Source of the DNA: Bugula neritina | Taxonomy: Eukaryota > Bryozoa > Gymnolaemata > Cheilostomatida > Bugulidae | DNA length: 64,000 nt | Assembly (NCBI GenBank): GCA_964035545.1 | Contig: OZ037766.1 | Coordinates: forward strand, 29,412,173-29,476,172 | Direction of reading: 5' to 3' | Shown here: positions 36,984 through 48,105 of the stretch, piece after piece | How positions within the stretch are numbered: position 1 is the first letter of the stretch | How the letters are laid out: each line of letters begins with the position of its first letter | Position numbers and translations under genes: made by a program | The notes under the pieces: model-generated | The model's input: the letters and a program-made list of their open reading frames with translations, nothing else | What the model was told of the DNA's origin: nothing | The model's database searches: none

Positions 36984-37187
36984 ATGGGTCATGTTGGGAG
37001 AGAATCCGACATCCTGGACTTGTTGGAATCCCCGGACTTCAGATGTGACCAGGAAGTTGTAGTCATAATAAATGGCAACAAGAAAGTCATAAACCTGCCA
37101 CGACTCAACTTTCAAAAAATGTCGATGCTGACCCGTAGAATGCTGTCTAAGAAAAGTCATATGTTACACTCCTCCAGCAAAGCTTGA
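36984..37187 (+). CDS. Small gene S1, MGHVGRESD family
   Basis: A single coding exon of 67 aa begins one base after an acceptor (CTTTTAG). It starts MGHVGRESDILDLLESPDF, continues through an acidic then a basic part (MSMLTRRMLSKKSHML), and stops at 37185-37187. Two AATAAA-type signals follow within 25 nt (AATAAAAC near 37192 and GAATAAAT near 37201), so the transcript is very compact. There is no signal peptide or membrane segment. Its first nine codons are almost identical to those of S2 3.7 kb downstream while the rest differs. I do not recognise the family. The N-terminal MGHVGR lacks the Ser/Thr at position 6 usual for myristoylation. Confidence 0.55.
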   Translation: MGHVGRESDILDLLESPDFRCDQEVVVIINGNKKVINLPRLNFQKMSMLTRRMLSKKSHMLHSSSKA

Positions 37188-37209
37188 ATGTAATAAAACA
37201 GAATAAATA

Positions 37210-40140
37210 TGATCAACACGACAGATTCAGAGTAAATAGCATTAGACGTGAAAATTAGGTAGTAGATTACTGTGTGTGATATTTATTTTAATGTTATTTG
37301 AATTGCTATTGTCATATTTTATTTATGTGACAAGTTCATTTGGGTTAGAGACATTTCCTCAGCATGCATGAACACACAAATTCATAACTTGTTTATATAA
37401 TGATGTAATGTCGCATTCTGGTATTTTTAATGCCCATAAATATGCTATTTAACAAATATTGATATTTTTATATAATCAATATTATTATTAATTATAGTAA
37501 AGTGTTGTAATTTATTTCTTTGGCCAGTCTTTTCTAAATGCTTTTGCTATTATAGATTCACTGATGTTGTATATATAAATATTAGCTTTAGACTAGAGGT
37601 TGTGGTAATAACTAACTATACACTTGTACTTGTGAGAGCAGTCTTTGTCTATTTGTTTAAATATAGTAATAAAATTTGTGTGTACTTTAATCTTTTCACT
37701 CATATATATAGTGCTCAAATCCTAGAAGCAAAATATTGATGCAATTATTTTATTGCAGTGCACATCTTGATTCGTGAGCTTACATATAACATGAACAGTC
37801 TCTCTAGCTAGTTGCATTATGTGACATAATATATAAGCTCTGATTTGTGATTGTAAGCATCAAACATTAAAACTGCTTAATAATTACTTACTTACACATT
37901 TCATTGCTAGAAGTTTTGCTCATATTATAATATATGTAAATTTCATGGTAGATAACTCCAAATTCCAAGTAGGGCTGGTTTTGGAGAATGGTATCAGGGA
38001 AACGTGTCAGTGAACTGATGAAAGTGAATTACCCATAGTTCATGTTGATTCACAGTTCAGTGACTGATATGCACATTTTCACGGAATAGATTTTGGCAAG
38101 AGAGATATTAGGCAATACATAATAATTACCTTCTTCTAGAGAACAGGATGCCCAAAGGAATGTAGACAGAGTAAAAGGATGTTGAAATTTCTTTTAGGAG
38201 CAAAAAACACTGCCAGGCAATCTTTATTACAATATATAAATTATTGCAAAGAATTTCTTAAGCAAATAAAATCCTGATATTTTTACAAAGAGGAAAGTAG
38301 GAGTAGTCACAAAAGAGCTAGGGTTGCTGTCATTGTTTGCCAGTTCGATGACATAACGCTGCCAGGGCATTAACATAATAAAATGTTGGCAGATATAAAA
38401 ACTGTCACTACTGTAACTTGTTTCACAATAAATTGCTTATTATAGTGTTGAACAATATTAGTGTTGGCTCAAGTGAGGTGTTGAAAACCGTAGGAATATA
38501 ATTTGGACAGTGACACATCTATTGCCACCTCAGCATTTCCAGTTGTCTCAAAGACTTTGATTGACAGGGTTTGTCAATAGGTATAGCAGACACAACTTGG
38601 GTGGTATAAAATTATAATTCTGATTAAATAACATTTCAAATTTCACAGACACCCTTATGTGGCATATTTATCTCTTATTAGTGTATAACCAAAATTTTAT
38701 TGCAAGCGGCTAATTTATCCACCTAAATTTTAGGGTAAAGCCCAGTTTTTCATATTTTTGTAGAATTTGATAATAACGTAATGCTGTCACTTTTACTGTA
38801 TTATAGCCACATGACATACAGTGAAAATCTAAAATGATGCATGATATGTAAAGATTTATGCAATTCGATATACTAAGATGCTTATAATATACTTCTTAAG
38901 CATTGTCATAAAAAAACGCATTGTTTTCATAAATAAAACACAAATATTATTGTAAGTGGCTTGACACTGGCCATAGAGTAGTTCTTTGGAAATTAACCAA
39001 TGACTTAGATGACAAGATAGCCTAAAATTCTCGTCAACATGTTCGATTTATTATTTGAATACCAGTTAAAAACACTTCAATATATCATTTGCTGCATGCG
39101 AGTGACCATCAGTTGTTATGCATTTAAAAGCCGTATTGAATTTGACACTTCTTTGCAATATTTTAATATCAGACAGGTAGCTAGGATAATGTGTATTAAT
39201 GGTTCATTGAGTAATGTTGAGTAGATCTATCTTTTTATATTATCGCCATATTTTCACAAAAAAACAATTTGACATAAAATAATTTTGTAATAATCTCAAT
39301 GGTCATAATGTCTCATTTAAGAAAAATAATTGCACAATAAATAAAGATTAATATGACCGACAATTATATTTATGGCCTATATGCCTACATGCTTGTGTAT
39401 CGCATAGAGAGTTTAATTTGAGAAAGAATTTTAGTTTCTTTTATAAGAAACAGCTATAAGAAGTGTGTAATTATCTATTGCACATGCATTACAATACTAT
39501 TTACATGTCGAACCAACAATTATTATTTATTTTCAGTATCTAATAATTATAGTATGATTGATAAAATTTAAACTAATATTTTTGCAGCTATATTGGCTAC
39601 AACAATGTAAATAAAATACATTTATTGTATGGACAAATTAAATAAAATACAATAATTGTATAGAAACTACAAAACTGCAAACATAATTATAATACAATGA
39701 TTGCATTAACATTGTAAATAAGATACATCTACTAGGCAGGCATTGTAAATAAATTGTAATTCTTATATAGAAATTATAATCAAAATAAATATTTTGTAAA
39801 AGCTTGAAAATAATCAGTCTTGTTGCCTAGGAAATGCAAAACAGCTGCAAGTGATTAAAGCTCACACTACATGAATCAACACTTACTGCTTCGTTTCATA
39901 ACAATTTGCATTTAAAGTAAACATCTACTGGCTAAGGCAACAGCTGATGGAATAATACCTCCACATCTGATGGCCATTGTAATTTATGACTTTGGAAAAT
40001 TTAGTGTAGGCAGAAGATATCAACTCTAGCAATTGCAACGTCCCGGTGCAACTCTTAAACTAATTGCATGAATAATGCTTTACATCAACTGGCGAATTCA
40101 TTGATGATTGATCGCCAGTGGAATGATTCCATCTGCATCA
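37210..40140. other. Intergenic between S1 and S2
   Basis: AT-rich sequence without a supported gene. A run near 39590-39780 has loosely repeated AAATAAAATACA/TTGTA words. The S2 promoter begins near 40140. Confidence 0.4.
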
Positions 40141-40150
40141 GTAAAACTGG

Positions 40151-40307
40151 TATATAAGAGGTGGGTAACAAGATTGAACCAACCATTCCACTAGTGAATC
40201 TCGGCTAATACACATCCACAGGTGTGAACAGCTGCTAGTACAGATTATATAAAATTATTCAAGAAGATCTTAATCTATAAAGTATCACCTTTCACTCTAC
40301 AAAACAG
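40151..40307 (+). promoter_or_regulatory. TATA box and non-coding first exon of small gene S2
   Basis: TATATAAG at 40151-40158 followed by a leader of about 120 nt ending at a consensus donor (AAACAG|GTAAGC) at 40307. This architecture is the same as for S1. Confidence 0.55.
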
Positions 40308-40651
40308 GTAAGCATTGTGCAAAGTATACATAGTTATTGGAACAGTATACCTACTATTTACTTTTTATACCATGCGTCCACAGTTTTAAATGAACAAAAT
40401 GCTAGATGTAGCTTCAGTTTTCCAAAGTAACTTTTTAACAGGTTCATATATTTCCAAATTTAAGAAATCGATATATACCTTCATCCCTTCTAAATTATTT
40501 TATCATTTTACTTGTTTACATGTTTAAATAAAATAAATATTATGTAATTAGAGTATTAAGGCATACTTTTAAAAGCATTAAATCTGAAATTCACCTGTTT
40601 AAATTACCTCTATCTTCAAACTAAGAACAAGGTTAAATTTATTTTCTAGAA

Positions 40652-40849
40652 ATGGGTCACATTGGAAGAGAATCTGACATGTCAACTTTGGTGATGGACA
40701 CACAAGATACAATTTCTAATATCGTCATGGCAACAGCAGCAACAACACAAAAGCCTATACATGAAATTGGGTTAGAGATGTCAAAAAGCATTGCTTTTAG
40801 CAACCAGAAATATCTATTCACGAGCATGCATTCCTGCCTGTTGGGCTAA
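40652..40849 (+). CDS. Small gene S2, MGHIGRESD family
   Basis: The coding exon begins two bases after an acceptor (TTCTAG). It encodes 65 aa: MGHIGRESDMSTLVMDTQDT, a Thr/Ala-rich middle and a C-terminus ending HSCLLG. The first nine codons match S1 at all but a few bases, with one conservative amino acid change (V to I). The remainder is not similar. Another frame stays open from 40791 to 40991 (ACIPACWAKIMNSRDEISEE), so a frameshift or an alternative splice could change the C-terminus. A polyadenylation signal (CAATAAAG) lies near 41130. Function unknown. Confidence 0.5.
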   Translation: MGHIGRESDMSTLVMDTQDTISNIVMATAATTQKPIHEIGLEMSKSIAFSNQKYLFTSMHSCLLG

Positions 40850-41139
40850 AATCATGAATAGCCGGGATGAAATCAGCGAAGAACTTCTAACCACTACCTC
40901 TAAAGATATTATAATTGGTTTAATATTGTATTCAATGTCCTTATCTAAAAACCTACGAAACCTCAACGGAACTTTTGTACATTACAGCTGATGTATCTAT
41001 ATATAACTATAGTTTCTATACATGCCTTTATTACTTTATTATATAAATTATATCTTTCAAACATATAAGCTGATTATATAATATTTTGAGTTGTGAACAG
41101 AGATATGTTTTTTATTCAAGTATCATTTTCAATAAAGTG

Positions 41140-42240
41140 TTACATAAAATTTAAAACTACAGCTGAATATCTTCCTACTTGTACCATAAGCAGTAAACAT
41201 ATAGAAATTCATTATATAGAGCTACCTTCAGTAGTGTGGATGATATCGCAGCACTAACTTAGCACGTGATGGTTGGGACCACAGGTGCATGATATTACCT
41301 AACAGCTTGCGTAATCAATTTCTTATGTAACTAACTGAAAAGCTCTAGAAAACAATTATACACATTCAAGGAGTCATTGACACGAGTTTGTTAATAAATA
41401 ACAGAGAAACTTTTTTCTAACTGCTTCAAACCCGGTACTTCAACATAATTATAAATCAATTTTCCTGACATCATAGAAGTTTGAGCAAAGCAACGGCTCC
41501 AATAGTCAAACACGTGAATCTAGAGGAATTTAGTTTACACAAGAAGTTTGAGATGAAGTAGATACTGGTACGCGTATAGCTCACTATGTCAGCTAAAAAT
41601 TCAATTTTAATTCATTAAAATAAAAGCATATCCTACATAATACTGTAAGACATTAAAATTGTGAATGACCCAACTATAAGAGTGGTTGAACAGAATGTGT
41701 TCTAAATTTTATGCTGTGAAACTTATTGGCTACCCAATCACTGGACCACCCAGTGTATGGTCACGTTGTACGTCCAACAAAAAGAGCCCAGGAATGATTG
41801 ATGGTAGAATAATGTGACACATTTAGAACAGAAGGAAACGTTTCATTATTGTTATATTATCATTATTGTTCTATTATCGAAAAAGGCAAATACAACATCT
41901 TAAAGCACCAGTCATTCCAAACCCTATCAGTAATTATATCTAAAAATAACAGCCATATGGCAAATATCCAATATAGTATGGTGAGGTATACAGTAGCATC
42001 TCGCAGTGAAAGGAAAAACTAAATCCAAAAAAATATTTGACAAAAATAATAGTTCTCAGCAACCAGCTAAAAGCAGGCAAAGAGAATAAACAACACGGAA
42101 GGTTTATACAAATATATAAAAAAATAACCCGTGATAAACAAAATATTGCATGTAAAGGAAATATGACCATCACTATAAATTAAAATAAACAATCAATTTT
42201 ATGTCTGACAATTGATGTAGCAGGATATAAGTAGAAGAGA
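41140..42240. other. Intergenic between S2 and golgin-45
   Basis: Holds the presumed 3' UTR of the minus-strand golgin-45 gene at its right side. No other exon or element is supported. Confidence 0.4.
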
Positions 42241-45200
42241 TCAAATGGTGAATATTTTAGGTCTGTTCTGTAGCGCTGCAGGTAGAGATGTACAGAGAAG
42301 TGATCTATAGCGAGGGATCTCTTCAGTGTGTGGTACCTCCACTTGTAGGATGGGAATTTGCTGACCAGACAGTACCTACAATTGACTGTAAACTATCAAA
42401 CGAGTGGAGATAAACCAGAATAACTACAGATGTATGATATTAGCCATGTTAGGGTGGCCAAATGGTAAAGGGAATGTCTTTGGAAAACAGCATATAAAAT
42501 ATAAACTTGAGAGTGCTGGGAAAGTCTAACATACTTCAGTTGACTGTACGGCCACAAGAAATGCATGCAAATTATAATTTCTCCGCCAAGTGCAAAACGT
42601 GTCTTTGTATAAATTAGCAACAAAAGTGACTGTTGAACCACTAAACAGATATAAAACTTAGAAACAAAAAATAGAGCCTGAAAACCTTTGTGCCTTTAAT
42701 CTCCATATTATAGAAAGCTACTATACACTACAACACACAAGTAACAAAAGAGGCAATTGGAGCAAGTCACTCACCTCATAAGCCGCTTGCTCTGATTGGC
42801 TGAGCCCTTTCAATGACTCAGTTGTGGCTGACTGATTCAGATGCTGGATTTCAGAGTCAGATTTTCCTGAAACTGAGCGGGAGACTTGGAGAATGTCGAC
42901 AGAAAGCTGGTGTGTTGACTTGCCCCGCTCCTGTGGATCTCTACCAGATGTCAGGAGCCTACAACACAACAGGGACTCAACTTCATGAGGGGATAAAACT
43001 AACATCACGAGGAGGTAAAGCCACCAGCGCTAGCAAACACCATTGAGTCTATTGTTACTATGACATAATCACAATGACAACCGAAAAAAAGCAAAAAACG
43101 AAAATTTAAATTTATTTTTTGCTTCTATGGGACAAAAATATCTATTTCAGTGTTGAAATGACAATCACTGGGAGGAATTTAAAGTGACATAAGGGAGTTG
43201 GTTAACTAAACGACAAGTAGGGTCAGGTGCCCAGAGATGACAGTGCGAGGGTAGAGTACATCTAAACGTGTAAAATGACTGACGAGCTAAAATGCAAATC
43301 ATGTGTGAAATCTGTGCCAAAAACAGCTTATGTAACACTCGGCGAATCGGACTCCAATTGGCTTGCGTCGGCAAATATAATATGTAAGAAGGAAACGAAT
43401 ATAAATCAGTTTGGCGTTCAGACGTCAATAAGATAATCACGTGAAACGCAAGGTCAATGGCCGAGATGAGGAACACATGTTAATGCACCCTGGGTTAGAG
43501 AACAAGTACATTATGTAGAAAGGGAGCTCAACGCCTGACATGACGTATGTATATACAGATGGTTCACTAGCTCTGTATGCAAACCATGACAAACCTACGC
43601 CCACAGTTTGCTTTGTAAAACGTAATTAAACTTTTCAAGTGATCTAATTTTGACTGCACTTCAGAATCAAGCAAAACCTCTACTGATGTTTGTTATCTTT
43701 AAAACCAACGAAATAAAATTCAACAGTTATTCTGTTGAGAATTGCCCAGAGTGTATATCTCTGTACATACTTGCAGGCGGAGTAAAGGTTGTTGTTGATA
43801 GAATGGCGTTCATCCAGCATTTGCTGCAGGGCTGATGTAGCCTGAGTGTATTTGGTTGTGATACCCTCCAGTTTGCATGACAACTCTTCAGTTTGCAGTC
43901 TACAATATGAATAAGATCTATTATTGCAGGCGCTTCACAATACATTTTAAAATTCAAAAATGTTACATGCTGACAATAATCAAATCAATGTTGCCCGCAA
44001 GTTATGCTTGGATGAATGTTTTTTTTAACAAAAATTATCTGTTAGCTAAGTATTTGAGTATACCTGCTAGCTAAGTACTTGCTGCGCCACATGTCAGCCT
44101 GTATTGAAATTCTATCGAGATCTTCAAAGTCCTTGTATAACTTCTCACTGTATGATCCAACAGTGGCTGAAAGCTGAGCCTTGTCTCTATAACATTGTGG
44201 TATACACAGAGTATATATATCTAGATGTAGAGTAATATAGTATACACAGAGTATATATCTAGATGTAGAGTAATATAGCATATAATATACACAGAGTATA
44301 TATCTAGATGTAGAGTAATACAGTATACACAGAGTATATATCTAGATGTAGAGTAATATAGTATACACAGAGTATACATCTAGATGTAGAGTAATATAGT
44401 ATACACAGAGTATATATCTAGATGTAGAGCAATATAGTATACACAGAGTATATATCTAGATGTAGAGTAATATAGTATACATAGAGTATATATCTAGATG
44501 TAGAGTAATATAGTATACACAGAGTATATATCTAGATGTAGAGCAATATAGTATACACAGAGTATATATCTAGATGTAGAGTAATATAGTATACACAGAG
44601 TATATATCTAGATGTAGAGTAATACAGTATACGCAGAGTATATATCTAGATGTAGAGTAATATAGTATACACAGAGTATATATCTAGATGTAGAGTAATA
44701 TAGTATACACAGAGTATATATCTAGATGTAGAGTAATATAGCATATAATATACACAGAGTATATATCTAGATGTAGAGTAATACAGTATACACAGAGTAT
44801 ATATCTAGATGTAGAGTAATATAGTATACACAGAGTATACATCTAGATGTAGAGTAATACAGTATATAATATACAGCATAGACTGGGCGCATATAAAAAT
44901 CTGAATGTAAGAATGATGCAACGATTTCCTCCTTTTTTCTTAACCCTTTCATGCGCAACGTCCACATATGTGGACGCTGCCTTTGTTGCACCAAAACAGC
45001 TTAAAATTTTGATATTTCACAATTTTTAATAAGTTACTCAGCATTGTTAAAGGGTTTTTTATTCTACTATAAAACAAATTTGTGTAGAAAGATCAAAGTC
45101 AATTAATTAAAAGCAAATTTCGAATTGCTGTTTCACTTGCAAGCCTTCCTTGTTTTCCCTTGTAGACTATTTCTATAGTAAATGCATGGCGTTCACCTAT

Positions 45201-48093
45201 GTGGATACCAATATTTTTTTTAACATCTACTGGGTGAAAATTGAAAAAAGTTGTAACTTTATGTTTAGAGACATGAAATCAATTATATTCAGCAAAAATA
45301 TTTAGAAGTTTGCTGTTAAAAGATAATTCATGCATGAAAGGGTTAACTAGAACATTCCATTAAGAATGACGGAAAACAATCATGATAAATGCATCAACAT
45401 GTTGCATAATGTAGGATATAAACTGACACACCAAAAATATTGTATAAAATAACTGTTAGAATGCTGTTACTCTACGATGTACAGTAAATGGTAAACTATC
45501 TTGCAGCATCTTGTAGTCAAGTGCAAATGCATTATACAGGTGAGTGGACAAATGGCTATCTTGAGGTAATAAATCAACAATTAATAACACCCCAGCAACA
45601 ACAAGCATCATTAGGCTTGTATCAACATACAATCATGTGTAAAATATGCTGAATAGCTGGCGTCTAGACGGCAAATCAGACAGAAAAGATGATGTTTTGG
45701 TAAATTTATCCATCAACAGGTCAAACCTATACTAATACAACACCTACCATAACACCTACGCCAACAGTAACACCTACACATACAGTATTGTGAAATTCTT
45801 AGAAACTTATCGTCACTTACTGGGCAAGTTTCTCCACTCTGTATTCCAAATCACTGCCAACAGATGCTACTAATAGCTTTTTCAATTCTCCGTTTATCTT
45901 AAAAACATAATCAATAAAAGCAATGAAATTCACGTAACATGTTTAAACTCCACGTTTCTATGAAAAAATTAAGATAAAACAAGAATAAACACATTACGAA
46001 AGAGCTGATTTGATTTTCACAAAACAATCTACAAGTACCACAGGCAGGTACAATATTCAGGAAGTGAATGTTGAAGCATACGTGTTGTAGACTCATAACT
46101 TCCTGTGAGTAGCTGCGGACGAAGAAACGTGATAAACATTTGCTCATTTGCATTTTAGAGGGTATAATTAGCTCTAGTCATGTGACTTTACTCTATAGAG
46201 CTTTAGCAAGTCAACATTTCTTGATGGTTATATTTCTTCCATTACAATGCTAATAAACAATGACCTCTTACTTTAAGCTGACTGTTGAGGTCTTTTTCCA
46301 GTTTAGAGATCAATTTTCGCTGAGCTAAAACCTCGTCATGCAGTCGCTGATCTGCGGCCTCAGATCCTAAGCTCTCGGCTCCGGAAGCACTGAGGACATC
46401 CTCTCTGTCCTCCCCATCTACTGGCTCCGTGGGGGAGATGATTGGACCAACAATGTTGATGGGGCGGGGCTTGGGGGCTGTATTGGGAGAAGAATCTGAA
46501 GTTAATAGAACACTAAAACTAGAGACGCAACTTTAAGGAAATTAATATTAATATATATATTAAAATAAGAAAAATTAAGAATAATTAAAATTAAGAAAAT
46601 GGAGAAATAGTTTTGAAAGTTTGGCTATAGTTGGGGTAAGCTAAGCTGTGTGAACACATTGACAGTTAGAGCAATGTTTTATCTTGAAGATGTTTCACAT
46701 TGTATGATTTTACTGAAGTTTTTATATTATTATTTTATACTTTATTATCTTGAGAAATCAGGCACAATATTCGAATAGATGAATGGCGAATGTATACATA
46801 CTAAACCAGCAACTCTTAGCTACAAATATTCCCCGTAAAGCATGAACTGAATTCAGCATTGATCAAGGTGTCCCACCCCAAGCTAACGTCCCGAGTTAAG
46901 GACACGGCAAGAAGTGGTTTCGAAAATGAAACAGATGTCATCTTGAAATCATGTCAAGAACCGACTGAGCGTGTGTGACTTGTCCGACAGCTGCGCTGTC
47001 ATTTGCCAGATTCACTTAAACCAACCGTGAGAAAATATCTCTGTCTACGTAAATGAAATCTCACACGTAAAGAGGCCATCTGCCTCGTATTACAAAATCG
47101 TCTTTATAATAGCGATTATAAATCAAAATTCAAAACTTCAAAAAGCCGCAGCTGTCATGGAATATTTTACCCCCCACGTTGATTTGAACTCTAGTAGGTC
47201 AACGCCTTATCTGTCAATCTAAATATGGACATGCGGAGCCCACGCTTGGGCCGCAGCTGGCCCTGTCAGAATGTATAATTAGGGTGAAGGGGTGAATAGC
47301 TTTGAGGAATTTATACATACTTTTCCTGGCTCTGTGCCGATTCTTCCGAGATCGGTGTTTAGCGATTCTACTTTGTAGATTTTCAACCTCGGGGACGGAC
47401 CCTAAGTTACTGGCCGAAGGAGATGTAACAATAGAGCAGTTATCACTCTCTACTTCAGTCTGAGGGTGACTCCCAGCATGGCCTGGCAATTGAGATTTTC
47501 CAAATGGACTGGACACGCAGGCCTAAAGAAGAAAGCTACCATATGAGTTAATTAAACCACGGCAGATGAAAGCAAGCGATGTGTTATTACATCCCATTTC
47601 TTTACAAAAAAAGAATAATTTAAACCACATCTTGAAGTCTTTGGACTCTAAAATTTGCATTATAAGAAAGTTAGAAACCTAATCTGCATAGAAAAGCAAT
47701 TGCAGTGCAAAAAAAGAGGAAAATGTCTACTGAGTGCATTATGTAACAAAATCTAGACATTATTATATCTATTTTTAGATGGTTGTCTTGCTATTTCAAA
47801 AAACAAGGTGGGTAGAAGGAGTCTATTTCAAGTATTTTAAATAATAAAACACAAAAGAGAAAATACAAAATGCTTGATGAACTGAAACATGACCAAACTA
47901 CAATGAGTACCTTGACTGGCTCCTTGGGAATGTACTTAGGCATGACCTGGCTCATGGGTATAGGGTGGCCACCCTGGTCTAGTAGAATACTCTCTCTCAC
48001 TATCTGCATACTTCTCGAGAGAATTTGGTAACATTCTCCGGAAACAGATTTGTATTTATTAGAGTCATTGACACTGCCTGGAGGTGATGCCAT
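42241..48093 (-). CDS. BLZF1: Golgin-45 (BLZF1) orthologue
   Basis: Eight coding exons on the minus strand: 48093-47911, 47522-47321, 46495-46272, 45897-45821, 44186-44064, 43899-43771, 42958-42775, 42375-42241. All phases agree and total 418 aa (human about 400). Golgin-45 tethers the medial Golgi with GRASP55 and Rab2. Landmarks are PKPRPINIVGPI in exon 3, ELKKLLVASVGSDLEYR in exon 4, and the hallmark ISIQADMWRSKYLASR at the end of exon 5, all within a central coiled coil. The last exon ends NRPKIFTI, a hydrophobic C-terminus like the PDZ-binding end of the vertebrate protein. An acceptor at 48106 just before the ATG implies a separate 5' UTR exon. Confidence 0.93.
44199..44876. repeat. 38-bp minisatellite in golgin-45 intron 4
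   Basis: About 18 copies of a 38-bp unit containing ATACACAGAGTATATATCTA and GATGTAGAGTAATATAG, highly homogeneous, with occasional GCATATAATAT insertions. It lies within the intron between the exons at 45821 and 44186, close to the acceptor side. Confidence 0.96.
44944..45342. mobile_element. piggyBac-like MITE
   Basis: A 399-bp element with terminal inverted repeats CCCTTTCATGC / GCATGAAAGGG, flanked on both sides by TTAA (44940-44943 and 45343-45346). TTAA duplication and CCC-starting ends are diagnostic of the piggyBac superfamily. No transposase is encoded, so it is non-autonomous. Near the left end is an 18-bp perfect palindrome, CGTCCACATATGTGGACG, with a related half-site (TTCACCTATGTGGATA) near 45193. 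It lies in golgin-45 intron 4. Confidence 0.9.
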
Positions 48094-48105
48094 TTTGTTC
48101 TCAGG

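Noticed and set aside
36915-37160. Minus-strand 81-codon open frame
   Set aside because: Antisense to S1, which has promoter, splice and polyadenylation support; the antisense frame has none.
42813-43046. Plus-strand 77-codon open frame
   Set aside because: Antisense shadow of golgin-45 exon 7.
43165-43476. Minus-strand 103-codon open frame inside a golgin-45 intron
   Set aside because: No splice-compatible ends, no family signal, and the golgin-45 phases already close without it.
44199-44876. Possible CRISPR-like array
   Set aside because: Units are directly adjacent with no unique spacers, inside an intron of a eukaryotic gene.
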